12,549 bases of DNA from Baffinella frigidus (GCA_026770585.1 MU647022.1:75414-87962), one strand, 5' to 3'. Counted from the first letter of the stretch, positions 1-6,120 are shown. The notes: generated by a model not told the origin, from the sequence alone. Program-made: numbers and translations.

Positions 1-20
1 GGGGGGGGGGGGGGGGGGGG
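1..20. repeat. Terminal homopolymer G run
   Basis: Twenty or more consecutive G residues open the window, and the next unit begins at 21. This may be a real G tract of the kind that precedes the unit at 205 (seven or more Gs) or an assembly/sequencing artefact at a contig edge. No function is assigned. Confidence 0.9.
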
Positions 21-460
21 GTACATCGTGGTTGAAGATCGTGGCAGCGGTGGTATTGAGTGCGCTGGCTTTCTCGTATCCTTTGGTCTTCTAAACCCTG
101 AACCCCACACCCTAAACCCTAAAGCCCACACCCGAAACCCGAAACCCCACACCCTAAACCCTAACCCCCACACCCTAATGAATCGACTGCTGGAAGAGGG
201 GGGGGTATACATGGTGCATGAAGACCGTCCCGGGGGTGATGTTGAGGGCGCTGACTTTCTCGCATCCGTTGGTCCTCTAACCCCTAAACCCCACACCCAC
301 ACCCTAAACCCTAAAGCCCACACCCTGAACCCAAAAGCCTACACCCTCAAGCCTAACCCCCCACCCTAATGAATCGACTGCGGGATGGGAGGGAGGTATA
401 CATCGTGCATGAACTTGGTGCCAGGAGTGATGTTGAGGGCGCTGACTTTCTCGTATCCGC
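21..460 (+). repeat. Diverged ~185-bp tandem subtelomeric unit, 2.3 copies
   Basis: Copies begin at 21, 205 and 396 (spacings 184 and 191). Each starts with a gtayatsgtg-like block followed by a ~65-nt unique part ending near tttctcgyatcc. In the first two copies this leads into C-rich telomere-like sequence (CCCTAAA, CCCCACA, CCCTGAA) and closes with cctaatgaatcgactg. The third copy breaks off after the unique block near 460. The unique block aligns without indels in all three copies and stays open in one frame, giving peptides like VHEDRPGGDVEGADFL and VHELGARSDVEGADFL. However, the substitutions fall at all codon positions, which argues against selection on protein. The two open frames here (28-369 and 369-728) are best explained by repeat structure, not genes. 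Confidence 0.85.
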
Positions 461-565
461 CCGAATCCTTTTTCTTCATTCTCCGCACTCTCTGCCAAAG
501 TTGTCAACTTTCGCGTTGGACGTGACAAGTTGTGCGAAGGCAACACAGCTTGAGCGGGAAAGTGC

Positions 566-591
566 CTCCGGTGGGCAGCTCCGGTGGGCAG
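566..591 (+). repeat. 13-bp perfect tandem duplication
   Basis: ctccggtgggcag occurs twice back to back (566-578 and 579-591) without mismatch, followed by related gggcaggg sequence. Confidence 0.95.
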
Positions 592-784
592 GGGCGCGGC
601 AGGGCAGGGGTGCGACAGGGGTCAGCCTTCGCGTCACAGGGTACGCACCCAGTGTCACCAAGGAACAGTTAGCCCTCTGTCACCACCTGAGAGGCACCTC
701 AACTTTCGCCGTAGGTCCTCCACTTTAGAGCCCTCTCTGGACGGATTATGTGTATGGTTGGACGTGGGGTGACTTTCTGGAATG

Positions 785-820
785 CGCTTCAACTCTCGCT
801 TCAACTCTCGCTTCAACTCT
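785..820 (+). repeat. 12-bp perfect tandem triplication
   Basis: cgcttcaactct is repeated three times exactly (785-796, 797-808, 809-820). The unit carries the CAACT core seen throughout 480-1110. Confidence 0.95.
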
Positions 821-1054
821 CCTTACCACACGGTCTCCTACCACTCGGCGGGCTGCGAGGCTTTCGTTGACCCCGGATGCATTCCAGGGTCATACGTGAC
901 CAATTTACATCAGGAAAAATCGTAAAGGTAATTGTCTTCTGGCAAGTTGACTTTTGATGAAAGGTTGGTAGTCCACCGTGTGGATTCCGCGTCCGACGGG
1001 CCCTCTGCCAAGTTATGGGTTGATGTCATAAGTTGTCAAAAGCCAAAGTTGAGA

Positions 1055-1112
1055 ACCAGCATCGTCAACTTTTAGCGGTGGTGATCACCAGCATCGTCAA
1101 CTTTTGGCGGTG
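1055..1112 (+). repeat. 26-bp direct repeat with 6-bp spacer
   Basis: Copies at 1055-1080 and 1087-1112 differ at a single base (ttttagcgg against ttttggcgg). Both contain atcgtcaactttt. The junction forms the 10-bp palindrome ggtgatcacc. Confidence 0.95.
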
Positions 1113-1173
1113 CTGCGTTCTGATCCCGCGGCCAAGAGACAGAAAGCTGTGCTTACTATTTGATACTCTTTGA

Positions 1174-1240
1174 TATCTTAGCCGTAAGATAAGCAAGGAC
1201 ATGCTATTTTAGGCATCAAACCAAGACTTAAGATAGCATG
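1174..1240 (+). other. Pair of adjacent short hairpins
   Basis: The first hairpin is tatctta-gccg-taagata (1174-1191), a perfect 7-bp stem with a 4-nt loop. The second pairs 1200-1210 with 1230-1240 (10 of 11 bases) around a 19-nt loop. I compared this mentally with spliceosomal snRNA motifs and saw no match, so no RNA gene is claimed. Confidence 0.6.
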
Positions 1241-1250
1241 AATGGCTCCA

Positions 1251-1275
1251 CCAACGCGACCTGAGGTCGCGTTGG
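1251..1275. other. Perfect 12-bp palindrome with 1-nt centre
   Basis: ccaacgcgacct and aggtcgcgttgg flank a single G at 1263. The dyad is nearly loopless, so it suits a protein-binding site or cruciform better than an RNA hairpin. No gene is seen close by to assign it to. Confidence 0.9.
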
Positions 1276-1407
1276 GATTTCCTCGACCCTGAACCCTAGG
1301 AAGGCGGTGAAGATGTCTGCCGCGTGCCACGGTCCATCGGACGAGGGGAGGGTTTGGGGTGCTAGGAACACGCAAGGCAGTCACGACCGACCGTCTGGCT
1401 TCGGCGT

Positions 1408-1427
1408 CCGCGTGACCGGTCACGCGG
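1408..1427. other. 20-bp perfect uninterrupted palindrome
   Basis: ccgcgtgaccggtcacgcgg equals its own reverse complement. It lies in a GC-rich 1290-1500 stretch with no supported gene. Confidence 0.95.
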
Positions 1428-1627
1428 GCGTTCACGAGCCTGCCGGCGGGGCTGTTCCACCTCCTGCGTAATTGAAAGCGTGTGAAACCTGATGAGGTTT
1501 GACAAGCAGTGATCAGGGATTCGGGATGACAGCTTCACGGCTACCACTCGCCCCTGATCCCCAAACCCTCAATGTTGCAGACCCTGAGTTGCCAACCTCA
1601 GTGTCACCTTCGTGCCTCTTTCTTGCC

Positions 1628-1746
1628 AAGAAGCAAACAGAGCCAAGAAGCAAACAGAGCCAAGAAGCAAACAGAGCCAAGAAGCAAACAGAGCCAAGAA
1701 GCAAACAGAGCCAAGAAGCAAACAGAGCCAAGAAGCAAACAAACAG
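1628..1746 (+). repeat. 17-bp minisatellite, 7 copies
   Basis: aagaagcaaacagagcc is repeated six times exactly at 17-bp spacing (1628-1729), then a seventh copy diverges at its end (aagaagcaaacaaacag, 1730-1746). Because 17 is not a multiple of 3 and the unit lacks stops in this strand, several frames stay open here. The long open frame over 1499-2152 is therefore probably not a gene. The array abuts the foldback at 1760. Confidence 0.97.
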
Positions 1747-1759
1747 CTTCGACTTAACA

Positions 1760-1887
1760 GGGGAAACCTATTTTTCTGTCATTTCCTGGCAACGAACATT
1801 ACTACACAATTCGTTCTTACTGGTAATATTAAAGCATTTGTGTAGTAACTCTCGTGGCCAGAAAATGAAAGACAAACAGGTTTCCCC
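1760..1887. mobile_element. Long foldback element FB1 (MITE-like or hairpin-forming)
   Basis: 50-nt arms 1760-1809 and 1838-1887 are inverted repeats with 8 mismatches and no indels (84% identity). They run from ggggaaacct at the outer end to ttactacacaa next to a 28-nt loop. The loop and inner arm (1801-1848) resemble the centre of the element at 2711-2832, while the outer arms do not. There is no coding capacity and no clear target duplication. It could be a non-autonomous DNA transposon or a source of double-stranded RNA. Confidence 0.75.
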
Positions 1888-1944
1888 GGATCGGATCGCG
1901 TACGAGACTGGGATCCTGACCCCTCTCGATCAACACCATCCCCA

Positions 1945-2085
1945 TCCACCAGCCCTACGAAGCGGACCAAATCGACGATTGGTTGGAGCCATTTCCCCGG
2001 GCGGCACATTCGTTTTTGAAGGTGCCGCCCGAGGAATTGGCGCATGCCCCAGCCTCGATTTGGTCCGCCTCGGAGGGCTGGTAGA
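1945..2085. mobile_element. Long foldback element FB2
   Basis: Arms 1945-2007 and 2022-2085 pair. The outer ~28 bases (tccaccagccct through gcggaccaaatcga) and the inner ccgggcggcac/gtgccgcccg match well; the middle ~20 bases are poorly paired. The loop is about 14 nt. The sequence is GC-rich, unlike FB1, and shares no obvious core with it. Family is unknown. Confidence 0.7.
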
Positions 2086-2154
2086 TTGCCCATCCCTCAG
2101 GGGCGGGGAAGTGTCGTATGTCCCGGGTGTTCTGGGAGGCTTTCGGGTCTAGAC

Positions 2155-2279
2155 TTTAGGGTTTAGGGTTTAGGGTTTAGGGTGTAGGGCTTAGGGTGTA
2201 GGGTTTAGGGTTTAGGGTTTAGGGTTTAGGGTTTAGGGTTTAGGGTTCAGGATTTGGGGTTTAGGGTTTAGGGTTTAGG
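2155..2279 (+). repeat. Interstitial TTTAGGG telomere-like array, G-rich strand
   Basis: Seventeen heptamers run from 2155 to 2273 in unbroken 7-bp register. Most are exact tttaggg, with variants tgtaggg, cttaggg, ttcagga and tttgggg, followed by a partial tttagg. Lack of indels with base variants suggests decay of a true telomere array rather than random G-rich DNA. Confidence 0.95.
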
Positions 2280-2320
2280 AAGGGAGCAGGGGGCGGTGAG
2301 GGTCCTAATCCATCATCCCC

Positions 2321-2352
2321 GATCTCATCCCGCCAGGATCTCATCCCGCCAG
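2321..2352 (+). repeat. 16-bp tandem duplication at left edge of FB3
   Basis: gatctcatcccgccag occurs at 2321-2336 and 2337-2352 exactly. The second copy is the outer end of the left arm of the next foldback. The inverted form appears once at the right end (2478-2493). Confidence 0.95.
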
Positions 2353-2495
2353 GTATTTATTTTAATTGCTCGAAACGCATATTTTTGGCGTCAGAAGTTG
2401 CCAGAAGTTTCCAAGATGGCCACTTCAGGCAGAATATGATGCCAAAAGTATGCGTTTCGAGCAATTAAAATTAAATACCTGGCGGGATGAGATCC
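2336..2495. mobile_element. Near-perfect foldback element FB3
   Basis: Left arm 2336-2389 and right arm 2441-2495 are inverted repeats with about one indel and one substitution over ~54 bases. They carry tcatcccgccaggtattta at the outside and gctcgaaacgcat inside. The 51-nt centre holds a second nested stem (gccagaagt with acttcaggc). The high arm identity indicates a young or gene-converted element. No transposase or coding capacity is present. Confidence 0.85.
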
Positions 2496-2499
2496 CAGT

Positions 2500-2640
2500 C
2501 CCCACCCCCCCCACCCCCTCACCCCCCACCCCCTCACCCCTCACCCCTCACCCCTCGCACCCCACCCCTCAACCCCCCACCCCCCACCCCTCATGGGCCC
2601 ACACTATAAACCATAGACCATAAACCCTAAATCCTACACC
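2500..2640 (+). repeat. C-rich simple repeat, ccccacccctca type, into CCCTAAA-like remnants
   Basis: 2500-2592 is a run of caccccc, caccccctcacc and related pentamer/hexamer words. 2601-2640 continues as ataaaccctaaatcctacacc, a degenerate C-strand telomere-like tail. The polarity is opposite to the array at 2155. Confidence 0.85.
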
Positions 2641-2710
2641 TTACACCAGCGCATCTGTAGGAGGAGGTTCGTGTGGGCATCAAAACGCAAGCACCACACT
2701 CTCATAAGAA

Positions 2711-2832
2711 AACGGTTTCAATTTAAAACTTTCGGATAATGAAATTTACTACACAGAATGAGTTTTACTAGTCATATCAAACAATTCGTGTAGTTATTTC
2801 CATTAAATCCAAAAATAATAATTGAAACCGTT
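2711..2832. mobile_element. Long foldback element FB4, sharing its core with FB1
   Basis: Arms 2711-2758 and 2783-2832 pair imperfectly, from aacggtttcaatt outside to a loop-side actacac/gtgtagt. The ~24-nt loop and inner arms align to FB1: ttttactagtcatatcaaa here against tcttactggtaatattaaag there, then ttcgtgtagt against tttgtgtagt. The outer arms of the two elements are unrelated, yet each is palindromic. AT-rich, non-coding. Confidence 0.75.
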
Positions 2833-2893
2833 GTGATATGAACTCTCCCTCGGCCGCACCACCTTCACCATCGCGCCCGGGCCGCGTTTTCCT

Positions 2894-2971
2894 AAGTCAA
2901 ATCCCCCACAAATCCGTCAACATATTCTTCACTCTACGCATAAGTTGACGGATTTGCAGGAGAGTTGACTT
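2894..2971. other. Short foldback with GTTGAC ends
   Basis: 28-nt arms 2894-2921 and 2944-2971 pair with about 5 mismatches (inner 12 bases caaatccgtcaac/gttgacggatttg perfect) around a 22-nt loop. Both ends of each arm carry gtcaa/ttgac, the word that recurs in 480-1110. Confidence 0.75.
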
Positions 2972-3104
2972 GAAGAAAAGGTCTTTTAAAGGGTTGTTTT
3001 GAAATAACATCGCGCCCCCGCTCCGGTACCCACTAGCTCCATACGGATGCCCTACCGTAGGGTCCTATGCAAGGAACACCCGACGCTCCCAGACCCGAAA
3101 TAAG

Positions 3105-3134
3105 CTGATTCGGGTTGCTCTGATTCGGGTTGCT
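3105..3134 (+). repeat. 15-bp perfect tandem duplication
   Basis: ctgattcgggttgct is repeated exactly at 3105-3119 and 3120-3134, followed by ctggtcctggtcctgg. Upstream, ccctac-c-gtaggg (about 3050-3062) is a small palindrome resembling the interior of the TACAGGGG elements at 9.6-11.2 kb, possibly an old remnant. Confidence 0.9.
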
Positions 3135-3189
3135 GGTGGTCTGGTCCTGGTCCTGGGTCACGTGCGTCAGGAGCTTCGCGTGGGGCCCT

Positions 3190-3222
3190 CAACCCCAAAC
3201 CCTAAACCCTAAACCCTAAACC
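3190..3222 (+). repeat. Short CCCTAAA array
   Basis: caaaccctaaaccctaaaccc-type sequence has about three exact heptamers on the C-rich strand. It lies between two copies of gcgtggggccc (3178-3188 and 3238-3248). Confidence 0.9.
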
Positions 3223-3387
3223 TGAGTGTGGAGTTTGGCGTGGGGCCCCGGGCCGTCAAACGCAAGCACCACCGACTTCCTCGGATTCACCACTTTCATC
3301 GCCGCATCCAGCAGTCGGTACCTGGTGTAGGGTGCTGGGCTTCGCTTATTTGTATTTTATTCATTTTTATGATTATTTACTTGTAGG

Positions 3388-3522
3388 GGTTTAGGGGTTG
3401 GGGGTTGGGGTTGAGGGTTTAGGTTTAAGGGTTAAGGGTTTGGGGGTTGGGGTTTAGGGTTCAGGGTTTAGGGTTAAGGGTTTGGGGGTTGGGGTTGAGG
3501 GTTTAGGGTTTGGGTTTTAGGG
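3388..3522 (+). repeat. Degenerate G-rich telomere-like DNA
   Basis: Mixture of tttaggg, tttgggg, ttggggg, ttgaggg and tttaagg words without strict register, leading into the ordered array that follows. Confidence 0.9.
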
Positions 3523-3921
3523 ACTGGAGTGCAGGGTGTAGGGTTTAGGGTTTAGGGATTGGAGTGCAGGGTGTAGGGTTGAGGGTGTAGGGCATAGGGT
3601 TTAGGGATTGGGGTGCAGGGTGTAGGGTTGAGGGTGCAGGGCGTAGGGTTTAGGGATTGGGGTGCAGGGTGTAGGGTGTAGGGTGTAGGGTTTAGGGTTT
3701 AGGGATTGGGGTGCAGGGTGTGGGGTTGAGGGTGTAGGGTTTAGGGTTTAGGGATTGGGGTGCAGGGTGTAGGGTTGAGGGTGTAGGGTTTAGGGTTTAG
3801 GGATTGGGGTGCAGGGTGTAGGGTTGAGGGTGTAGGGCGTAGGGTTTAGGGATTGGGGTGCAGGGTGTAGGGTTGAGGGTGTAGGGTTTAGGGTTTAGGG
3901 ATTGGGGTGCAGGGTGTGGGG
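3523..3921 (+). repeat. 49-bp higher-order repeat built from seven telomere-like heptamers
   Basis: The consensus unit is attgggg-tgcaggg, tgtaggg-ttgaggg, tgtaggg-tttaggg, tttaggg. A five-heptamer opener occupies 3523-3557. Seven complete 49-bp units begin at 3558, 3607, 3656, 3705, 3754, 3803 and 3852, and a partial unit starts at 3901. No indel breaks the register over 343 bp. Units differ by scattered substitutions, such as cataggg or cgtaggg at heptamer 6 and tgtgggg at heptamer 3. Confidence 0.97.
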
Positions 3922-4010
3922 GTTACACGTGGAGGACCGCGTCATCGACGCTCGAGGCTCTCCGGCACGCTGGGTGCAGCACCCTGGTGTGGTGTGCCTT
4001 CTTTTATTGT
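3922..4010. other. Non-telomeric spacer between G-rich blocks
   Basis: About 85 bp of GC-rich unique sequence (gtggaggaccgcgtcatcg onward) is followed by a T-rich tail ttttattgtttattg. It has the same general layout as the spacers at 3240-3380 and 4190-4265, but I see only patchy similarity among them. No gene. Confidence 0.5.
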
Positions 4011-4016
4011 TTATTG

Positions 4017-4189
4017 TTTAGGTTTTTAGGGTTTAGGGTTCAGGGTTTGGGGTTTAGGGTTTGGGGTTTAGGGGTTGGAGTTTAGGGGTTTAGGTTTAGA
4101 TTTATGTTGAGGTCTAGGGTTTAGGGTCTAGGGTTTAGGGTTTAGGGTTTAGGGTTCAAGGTTGAGGGAGTAGGGTTGAGGGTTTAGGT
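4017..4189 (+). repeat. Degenerate G-rich telomere-like array
   Basis: tttaggg with tttgggg, ttcaggg, tctaggg, ttgaggg and larger deviations. The register is broken, unlike at 2155 or 3558. Confidence 0.93.
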
Positions 4190-4270
4190 AGCAGCATCCT
4201 GCCGCACACACACACGGGGCGTCATCTCTCGGGCGTTCGGTCCTGCCAGGCCACTCGAGCCTGGAAGAGG

Positions 4271-4420
4271 GAGTATTTTAAATATGGGGTTGTTAAATTT
4301 AGTACCAGTCACGGGCAGATTTCTGTCAGATACGTGACCAAAAGCCCCTATTTGTGTGAAAATTACTACACGCCTCTTTTTTGGTTCACTTGTAAAAGAA
4401 TCCCTGTTTTAAAATAGTCA
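4271..4420. other. Possible third foldback related to FB1/FB4
   Basis: The outer ends gagtattttaaa (from 4271) and tttaaaatagtc (ending ~4420) are inverted with a few mismatches. A smaller stem gtcacg/cgtgac lies inside. The right half contains attactacac (about 4362-4371), the word found in both FB1 and FB4, but no gtgtagt partner is present. The relationship is tentative. Confidence 0.35.
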
Positions 4421-4437
4421 CATTGCTAGCCTCGAGT

Positions 4438-4505
4438 GGGGGGTCAGCTCTGGGGGGGAGGCAGGGTGGAGAGTGAGGGGGAGGGGAAGCAGCGTGGGGG
4501 GTGGG
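4438..4505 (+). repeat. G-rich tract with G-quadruplex potential
   Basis: Many runs of three to seven Gs separated by short loops (ggggggtcag, tgggggggagg, gagggggagggg, gtggggggtggggg). A similar tract follows at 4736-4800. Confidence 0.8.
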
Positions 4506-4719
4506 GGCCACACGAGTTCATGTCGAAGCAGACGTGATCGAACGAGTCTGTCTGGCCCGCTTGCACCTGAAAGGGACACCCGTTCCGCTCAGCATGTCAG
4601 GATCCTCGAGTTTGTCTGCCCCCCCTTCGCCACGCAATCCGGTTTCCTCTCAGGATCCTGTTGTGAGAAAGTCAGACGCCACCTCCCACGGGGTTGTAGG
4701 CGCCACCGCCAGGGTCTAG
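4501..4719 (+). CDS. Weak coding-like open segment, unidentified
   Basis: The frame starting after the G tract reads ATRVHVEADVIERVCLARLH and continues to a stop at 4717-4719, about 72 codons. Composition is more protein-like than the surrounding low-complexity frames, with mixed hydrophobic and charged residues and then a Ser/Pro-rich tail. There is no in-frame ATG at the left edge, so it would have to be an exon or a remnant. I recognise no domain. It may well be chance. Confidence 0.15.
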   Translation: MGATRVHVEADVIERVCLARLHLKGTPVPLSMSGSSSLSAPPSPRNPVSSQDPVVRKSDATSHGVVGATARV

Positions 4720-4735
4720 CGGGCGCAGGAAAAGA

Positions 4736-4800
4736 GAGGGGGGGAAGGAGAGGGGGGGACTGGGACCAGCGCGCGGGAGGGGTGTTTTTTGGGGGGGGCA
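4736..4800 (+). repeat. Second G-rich tract
   Basis: Runs of up to eight Gs (gagagggggggaaggaga and tttttggggggggcacg). Confidence 0.8.
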
Positions 4801-4859
4801 CGAGACACTTGAAGATCTCATGAGAGGGCACACGGCGGCCGTGAGGGCAGTAATAAAGG

Positions 4860-4914
4860 TCTCTCGTCTCTCTCCCTCTCTCTCTCGCTCTCGCTCTCGC
4901 TCTCTTTCTCTCGC
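4860..4914 (+). repeat. CT / CTCTCG microsatellite
   Basis: Pyrimidine-rich run of ctctct, ctctcg and cgctctcgctctcg. On the opposite strand it translates as an Arg-Glu repeat, which explains several open frames crossing it. Confidence 0.95.
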
Positions 4915-4915
4915 C

Positions 4916-5010
4916 ATGTGGGGTGATTGCACCTCGAGGACCGCCTCGGGGAACTCCGAGCGAAACCAGTTCTGGAACCCCGCGATGGCGCTCCGCCTCT
5001 GCTGCCCCAT
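4916..5010 (-). pseudogene. Possible XRN-type exonuclease N-terminal fragment
   Basis: On the minus strand an ATG at 5010-5008 is followed by a segment reading GFQNWFRSEFPEAV at 4980-4939. I recall XRN-family 5'-3' exoribonucleases opening with a pattern of G, aromatic residues, a Trp, then F/Y-P about 14 residues in (G-x-x-x-F-x-x-W-hydrophobic-x-x-x-F/Y-P). This segment fits that pattern, has GC3 near 94%, and contrasts with its neighbours. It is only ~14 matching residues. The expected downstream catalytic acidic motifs are not seen because the frame runs into the CT microsatellite. It could be a first exon (GAG|GTGCAA could be a donor), a gene relic or coincidence. Confidence 0.2.
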
Positions 5011-5097
5011 CACCTGCCGCCCCCCCACCCGGATTCACCACCACGGGTGCGTGCACTGCACGCATGCGTGAAAATTCCATCGCACAGAACGCACAGC

Positions 5098-5210
5098 TCA
5101 AGCAAGGATCTCACCTGGTTCGGCCGCGTTGTCCCCAACACCGACCCGCCCACCTTCCAGGCATTTGCCAGAAACCCGCGCCGAGATATCCCGACGAGGG
5201 ATCCCATCCT
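5098..5210 (+). other. Coding-like segment on plus strand, unidentified
   Basis: The frame starting aag-gat-ctc reads KDLTWFGRVVPNTDPPTFQA and on through FARNPRRDIPTRDPILA, with about 76% GC at third positions. No start, splice signals or family can be assigned. It may be an exon or an eroded gene piece. Its frame is open within 4927-5406. Confidence 0.2.
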
Positions 5211-5250
5211 GGCTTCTTCCCTTTCCTCCTGGTGCCTCACAACCCGAGGT

Positions 5251-5283
5251 CTTGAGGTTGCGAGCCTCAAGGTGTTTTTTTTT
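5251..5283 (+). terminator. Hairpin followed by T9 tract
   Basis: cttgagg-ttgcgag-cctcaag (5251-5271) is followed after three bases by nine Ts (5275-5283). In bacteria this would look like an intrinsic terminator. In this eukaryotic context a T run could end Pol III transcription, but no upstream Pol III gene was found. Confidence 0.3.
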
Positions 5284-5406
5284 GGAACAAATTCCTTCCA
5301 TAGAATCAGGACCACACCCACGAATGCCCCTTCGCGCATGTGGCACCTCGCGATAGCGCCCCGTGCTCATGCGATACTGCTCCCACACTCCCCGCGTTGG
5401 GACTGA

Positions 5407-5980
5407 TCAATGAGGGTTGAAGGTGTGGGCTGACGCGGTGGGACTGACCCGTGAGGGCTGACGAGCCCACACGCTTCCCCTGTTCCGGATTTTGAGGAGC
5501 CAACCTGCAGGGATACGGCAGGTGCTGAATGAGCAGCGCGCCCGGGGAGGGGCCCAACGTGATGCTGAACGGCTTATCAGGTGGAACGCGCGGCGAAATG
5601 GCACGCTGGACGAGGAGCGCACGCGCGCGGTGCGAACGGCTCTTGTGATCTGAGGCTGAACGATTTCGGGCAGGTGGGAAGACGCGGCTCCACGCTTAGA
5701 AGGCTCTACAGTGTGTGGAGGGCTCTGACGCGTATGGCGGGCTCTGACGCGGTGGGGTCAGCTCTGACGAGTGTTGATTGGCTCTGAGTGTCTCTGACGC
5801 ATCTGGATTGGCTCTGACGCATTTTTCTAGCTCTGCCTCACTCGGGTCGACCGACTATTCTCAAGTTGCACTGAACGCTAAACACTAAACACTAAACACT
5901 CAACACTAACTGAAACGTGTGGGTAGGCATTGACGCGAGTGGGTGAGCTCTAACGCGTGTGGATTGGCTATGACGCGTGT
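5407..5980 (+). repeat. Degenerate ~20-bp minisatellite with TGACGCG core
   Basis: ggctctgacgcgtatggcgg, ggctctgacgcggtgggg, gctctgacgagtgttgatt and tctgacgcatctggattgg recur, densest at 5703-5835, and the family resumes at 5930-5980 (ttgacgcgagtgggtgagct, taacgcgtgtggattggct, atgacgcgtgtgacttg). Earlier diffuse members lie near 5425-5475 (ctgacgcggtggga, ctgacccgtgaggg, ctgacgagcc). The array is interrupted at ~5870-5920 by aacgctaaacactaaacact, a CCCTAAA-like mutant heptamer. The open frame at 5581-5787 is a by-product. Confidence 0.8.
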
Positions 5981-5986
5981 GACTTG

Positions 5987-6120
5987 CCCCTAACCCCTAA
6001 CCCCTAACCCCTAACCCCTAACCCCTAACCCCTAACCCCTAACTCCTACCCCCTAACCCCTACCCCCTAACACCTAACACCTAACACCTAACACCTAACC
6101 CCTAACCCCTAACCCCCTAA
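5987..6120 (+). repeat. CCCCTAA array, C-rich strand
   Basis: About seven exact cccctaa heptamers, then variants (ctcctac, cccctac), four cacctaa heptamers and more cccctaa. On the other strand this is TTAGGGG, a G-shifted relative of TTTAGGG. The array sits inside the TGACGCG minisatellite, which resumes weakly at 6121-6190. Confidence 0.95.

Larger units (their letters stand above)
480..1180. other. Gene-free stretch with recurrent CAACTTT/AAAGTTG motif
   Basis: No convincing coding region is visible. The stretch is marked by the heptamer CAACTTT or its reverse complement at about 497, 505, 689, 1046, 1068 and 1097. Close variants (aagttgac, aagttgtc, caactct) occur near 531, 790-820, 945 and 1031. 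One pair forms a 7+1+7 palindrome at 497-511. Several short exact tandem duplications are listed separately. Motif spacing is irregular, so this is not a simple satellite. Confidence 0.6.

Noticed and set aside
28-728. Two consecutive open frames as genes
   Set aside because: They follow a 185-bp repeat with telomere heptamers. Substitutions show no codon-position bias, and the second frame runs into Arg/Gly-rich noise.
1174-1240. Spliceosomal snRNA
   Set aside because: The hairpins do not carry the U1, U2, U4, U5 or U6 signature sequences I know.
1628-1746. CRISPR-like repeat array
   Set aside because: 17-bp units are directly abutting with no spacers, so this is a minisatellite.
5251-5283. 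Bacterial operon terminator
   Set aside because: No bacterial gene or ribosome binding site is nearby, and the rest of the window is clearly eukaryotic repeat DNA.
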